64,000 nucleotides of DNA from Trichopria drosophilae (Eukaryota; Arthropoda; Insecta; Hymenoptera; Diapriidae). Location of the stretch: positions 210,116,001 to 210,180,000 of the forward strand of contig CM059583.1 in the NCBI GenBank assembly GCA_030407085.1, given 5' to 3'. Positions 59,015 through 64,000 of the stretch are shown one piece after another. The position numbers were made by a program, and so were the translations under genes. Numbering within the stretch: the stretch's first letter is position 1; every line of letters begins with the position of its first letter. Under the pieces are notes generated by a model. It had not been told where the DNA came from and did no database searches. It was given only the letters and a program-made list of their open reading frames with translations.

Positions 59015-62000
59015 TTAAAAGTCGTAGGATGCAGCGTCTTCGTCTTTACTCCTGGCGTGGAAGGTCAACCTGTAGAGAGCTCCTGCTACGAGTGCGCCGA
59101 CAATTGGTCCGATCCAGTAAACCCAGAAGTTCGTCCAGAAACCCATAATGACAGCAGGTCCCAATGACCTCGCAGGGTTCATGCTGCTTCCGGTGACGGG
59201 AACCATTGCCAAATGAGCGACAGATATTGACAGTCCAATTGCAAGGGGTGCCCATCCATGATTTTCGGTTCTTTTCGAGTCAGTGACACTATGCACAACC
59301 AACACCAGCAAGAATGTAATTATAGCCTCAATCAGAATCCCTTGACCCGTTGTCACGTCAGCTTGTAGAGATGTTTGTCCGTGACCCGCTTTAGCGTACT
59401 TTACAGGTAACGCAGCCTAATTGATAAGCAGATTGCTTTTAGTAAGGTAATGTTCGTACTCTAACGGAAAAATATCATTCAGGTTTATTTACTTCGATGT
59501 ACATGATTGGAAAATTGATATGAAGACAAAGAGTATTAAATCATATTATTAAATAGAGAATTCCAATAAAATAACTGTAACGAATGTTTCATAATTAAAA
59601 TAAACGAGCATGTAATATCTTGTTTAGTAGCCAAATTATTTTAAATTGTTTCACTCTCTATTTCATGAATTTATTAATAATCTTATTTGTCGATTTCGAG
59701 GCGTGAAACTACGATTGTTAAATAAGTTATATGAACAAAAAATAAATGCTTTTCAGTAAATTTGGAATTAACAGTGTTTAAGAACGTAGAATAAAAAATA
59801 ATAACGGTTTTTGTTGCGAATTATCGACATAAGTTTATTCATCAAGAACCCTCAACTGCACTTGCAGTGAACTAGTCATAAAACAACGGTACGTGCGAGC
59901 AGAAATTCCTATTTTTTATTACGCCGCTGTCTCGGAGGTATAAACTTACCCATAATATAGCAGATCCTCCGATTGCTCCGGAACATTGGCAAACGACGTA
60001 GCACAAGGCCTTTAGCACCGAACAATTTCCACTTATTAAAAGTCCTATGGTAATTGCAGGATTGATGTGGCACCCGGAAACTGGTCCTAAAACCTATAAA
60101 TTGTACATTTTATTTATTGTTGTGGTAAAATTAAATCCTTATCATCTGTTATAAAAAGGTCTAACGTTTCTTTCTATTCGTTATTAGCGACTCATTCATC
60201 GTATCGTAAGCGAAATTGGTGCAAATCTTGCTTTCCTTGAAACGAAACATCGCTCTTGAAAAAGCGTAACGTCTAAGTTACGATGTGGTTGCTGTATGTA
60301 AGCTAGAAGTATATAATAAGGCCGTGTGATTGCCGCGGGGGGCCTAACTGTTACTATTGTGTAACATTGCCTGAAGCTATCGACAACCTACTCCTTGCAC
60401 ATTCTATAAGATATTTTTATTTGTCAACTTTCTGAAACTGGGGTTGCTCGAATCACGGCCTGCGCTATGGACATTATAACACCAGTTCGAATCAACGAAT
60501 TCGATCATGTATGATGACAATTAAAATGTTCACCAAGGTATCGAAGGCGTTAAAGCTTTATAATATGTGTGAGATGAACATTGTTTTGTGTTGCAACAGA
60601 AAGTTACTAAGTTATACATCTTAGATTAAACAATACGGCTCAAAACCTTCCATCCATAAATATGGCTATATGTCATTTCCTTTTGAGAATCATGACGACT
60701 ATTATTGATGTTATTTCAAATTCTGTTGTGACTTGTAAAAATTATATTCTGATATTATGAAGTATGCAGGGTGTCCCACAACTTACGGACCCTAAGTGCA
60801 GGGGTAAATTCGATCGGATGTGTAGAATTTGAATGGTGAGCATCTGAATTTGAGGACAACTCGGCTAGTTTTAAAGTTGTTTCAAAGAAAAAAGGCTTGT
60901 TTTAAAAATTTTTTCAGCTCTACAACTGATCCGGGGGTAATTAATTTTGACCTACGTTAAATATTTAACTTATTACATTCCAAAAGAACAGGAAAACATT
61001 TAGATTTATATGGTTTTTCATGTCAACCTCGTTTTGAGATACAGTTAAGAGATTACGCTAGAAAGTAGTAGCAGGGCTTGAAAAAACAAAGAATTTAACC
61101 CCTTATATATTAGGTTTAAATGAAAATTAATCAAACAGGGAGACCATTAATATCACCGAATTGTCGAAAAACGGATTTTGAAACAACGGTGCGCGTTAAT
61201 TGCCAATTTCTCGGAGGTTCCCTGTGAGCTAATACAGCAGTTTGATACCGATTTGTTGAAGATACGGAACGATATCAAACACAAACCATTGTAAAGACAT
61301 TATTAAAAGAATTATAGCTTCGATATCTCACGTGAAAGCATTGTATTAAATCGATGTTCTCAATATTACACTCTAGGAATCATTTATTCGGGTTTCAGTC
61401 CTCCATTCCAGTTTTAAATTTCTTATATTTGAAATAATATATCAATAATATGACATTTTCTTCGACATATTTATAGTTAACTCGGTCTTTCGTTTAAAAC
61501 GGTTAGTTCTTGGATCTTGGGTTACTCATGCTACGTTTTCTTGGAGCTCGAATGGCCGTCCCATTTTGCACGCGCCTTAAAAATAAATTAAGATTGGCGC
61601 GATTGCATTAGTCGTACTTGGATAAAAGAAAGCAAACGAGACCATTCGCAATAATATAATACATGACGGTTTCACACAATTCATGTCTTCACCTGCCATG
61701 TCAACTTCGTCTAAACCTATCCTGATTTTTTTCTACCATGGAAATGGCTTCTGTAGATCCGCAAAAACCCTCGAGCGATATTCTACTATCGTTTTACCTG
61801 GATTTGTTTGCAAAATTTTTATTCACAAAGTAGTTATGCTCCAGATTTAGTACTGGCATACAATATGAGAACGTTTCGTATTTTCCATGACAACACGATT
61901 GTTAACAAATATCGATGTCGTACACATCCGAGAAAAAATCAAAATTCCTCAACTTCCGTTGGATGCATAAATAAAAAGATCTGTTAGGTTATTAAATATC

Positions 62001-62817
62001 AAAAAGAGCTCAAATAAATGGTTCCATCCTAGGTATAACAAAAAAAATAACGCGAAGCATATTTTTCAAATGCATAACCTCAAATAAAATTTCTATTAAA
62101 TGCTGCCACGACGGGACCGATTCTGTCCCCAGAGGACGCAAATGGAATTAATGACGTTTCCAAGGGTCATGAAAATTGTGTTTTCATATATATTCATCCA
62201 GATCACTATTGAACATAAAAAGGTGTTGAAAATACTTAATATATATGCACTTCACTTCTTGTGTTACAACAATTACAGCACTAATGAAAGACTTCAGGCA
62301 AGTCTTCTAAATTCCAATGCCGATATTTTCGACAGTAGTATTCTTAATTACTTCTAGTGGTTGTAAACAATTTCGGCATTAAAAAACAATAAGAATATCG
62401 AATAACAATACAATGATCAACAACCGCTATATACAAATACCAGGGTGGGTCGTATATAGTGCCCCTCCCCTAGTATTAAATGCACATACATAAATAAAAA
62501 TTTTGTAAAAACATCTGGACGATTTAAATGAAATATGAATTTACAGTATTAAGAGTGCCGAATCTATCATTTATTATTTAAATCAACTTAAAGTTTTGAA
62601 TATGTAAACTCGAATATACTTACGTGGATTAAACTGGCAACCGTCAGACCAAAGGCGAATGCGATATTAATCACTACAGGTTTCGATGTTGAATCCCATG
62701 ATACGCATGAGGCGCAACCTATTATGACCAGAATACACGTTCCCAACGCTTCGGCAAACAATGGCACTAAAAAACTAACTTTTGAAACTTCGTCGAGTCC
62801 AATGTAGTCCTTGGCTC
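59015..62817 (-). CDS. Aquaporin, MIP family (insect Drip/Prip-type water channel), first exon missing
   Basis: Three exons on the minus strand: 62817-62624, 60093-59950 and 59416-59015. They give 245 residues in frame; only a short N-terminal exon (phase 1 into GAKDYIGL) was not found. Six membrane segments are visible. The two pore loops carry [15 protein letters not shown] in exon 2 and [12 protein letters not shown] in exon 3. The selectivity filter appears to be Phe (AFAFGLT), His (SVAHLA), Ser (TGSS) and Arg (NPAR), the pattern of a water channel, not a glycerol facilitator. The residue before loop B is GP (VLGPVSG) where most relatives have GH. Donors are CAC|gtaagt and TGG|gtaagt. Which insect subfamily it belongs to was not settled. 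Confidence 0.9.
60094..62623 (-). other. First recognised aquaporin intron, with a repeat edge
   Basis: 2.5-kb intron. CAGGGTGTCCCACAACTTAC near 60772 looks like the end of a mobile element, but no matching inverted partner was seen. Nothing coding. Confidence 0.35.
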
Positions 62818-64000
62818 CTGCAAACAAGTTCAATCCATGATTTTATATTTTAATGCATGTGCATTGTTACATTTATTACTGATTTATTTCTAACATTTTG
62901 TCTCATATTCTAAAATATAGTAAATAATATTTTCGATTATTATAAAAATGAAATGTTTTTTTCCTCTTTCAAACCTCTACGAGGGTATAATACAAAGGAG
63001 ATGTTTCAAATCATCCAACACTCCAATGCCCCGGAGAAAAAATTCGCTATTTACATGATTATCCACTCACTTTATCCACAGAGGATGCAATATACATTGC
63101 TTTATTTGATGCATTCATTTACACTTGTTAAATTATGTTTTACCACCTCTGCGGCGTAGAGAGTGAGAAGAAAAGAAATTCAATTGAAGAAAAGCGTAAT
63201 TAGCTTGTTTCTTTTCTGGTGAATAATGAAACTGATGACAGCTAATGTGATAAGTAACGTGTTAAAAAATAATGTTGTATATGAATGTAAAAATCATGAG
63301 TTATAATAAAAATAGAGTTAAACGAAGCGAGATATCCATATAATATATAACAGTACTGGCTATGTGAATGAGTAATCACCATCAATAATACGGTTCAATA
63401 TCACTCTCATTGTTAAAAGATACGTTTGATAACTGGCAACAATGAGTTCACTAAGCAATTGATAATGTTTCTTCTATTGGTATTTTATTAACTTAAAATA
63501 TGTTTTCACATGTTATGCATGTGAGCTATCGATCAAGTTAAATGTTTGACTTTGATTTTACGCGCGCGTATCTAGACAACTCTTGAATAACGACCTAAGT
63601 AAAGCATACGTTGTGCGGGAACGTAAGTACAGTTCGACATGGCAGTACTAAGGTCATATCCCGTTTAAAATTGGTACTTAGCATTCGCTAATAACGTTAT
63701 CGGTCGTAAAGTGGTGACTGACACGAATAATACGTAATTATGATTAAATAACTACATATATATATGGGGCATTCTTTGTGAAAAAAGCCACCCCACCTGT
63801 ATAAAAATTTTTTTTTATGCATATCGTACATTATTGTGTGCACTTTGCATACGTATATTACACATTCAGAAATTCAATATGTCCGATTCAATATGGCGGA
63901 CGGAATTTAAAATTTATCATTTTAATTAGAAAAATACTCGGTCTTATAGTAAATTAAATTAGAAAAAGAAAACCTCTACTGCAATTTCTCGAAATTATGC
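62818..64000. other. Upstream region of aquaporin
   Basis: The missing first aquaporin exon should lie here or beyond the window; no donor with the needed phase 1 after an ATG was convincing. A repeat edge with AATATGGCGGAC lies near 63890. Confidence 0.3.

Noticed and set aside
60772..61230. Complete DNA transposon starting AGGGTGTCCCA
   Set aside because: No matching inverted end or target duplication was found in the intron; only the edge is noted.

Overview
The window looks like nuclear DNA of an insect. The genes are AT-rich, split into many short exons with GT..AG introns, and separated by long stretches of mobile-element debris. Gene content and repeat types (Penelope-like, CR1-like, tyrosine recombinase, foldback MITEs) fit an arthropod, and Hymenoptera is my best guess. 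The order is inference only. No prokaryotic operon, CRISPR array, rRNA or convincing tRNA was seen.

Layout. (1) 1-4835: repeats, including a large inverted-repeat element with a second TA-flanked element inserted in one arm; no exon was recognised. (2) 4836-20749, plus strand: the C-terminal ~3,250 codons of the giant E3 ubiquitin ligase UBR4 (Drosophila purity of essence) in about 28 exons, ending with the hemi-RING catalytic module and stop codon. The N-terminal part with the UBR box lies outside the window. (3) 20750-31043: a repeat zone with an ATGATTTTGAATGG-type repeat, several long palindromes, a probable 2-kb solo LTR, and a dead tyrosine recombinase enclosed by inverted Penelope-like ends. 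(4) 31044-33350, plus: the complete four-exon gene for mitochondrial ribosomal protein mL65 (mRpS30), bracketed by two copies of one palindromic repeat family. (5) 33351-49640: more repeats, including a decayed Penelope-like element (36342-38168), a 1-kb palindrome, a doubtful three-exon candidate gene (42309-44893), an RNase H fragment and a decayed minus-strand non-LTR retrotransposon. (6) 49803-54910, minus: a complete seven-exon SMYD4-like TPR/SET/MYND protein. (7) 59015-62817, minus: an aquaporin lacking only its short first coding exon.

The four solid genes are ordinary conserved eukaryotic genes and show no shared pathway; UBR4 and mL65 both touch mitochondrial biology, but nothing in the sequence ties them together. 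The unusual content lies in the repeats: at least six long near-perfect palindromes, nested insertions with readable target duplications, and two hammerhead-like cores at Penelope-type ends.
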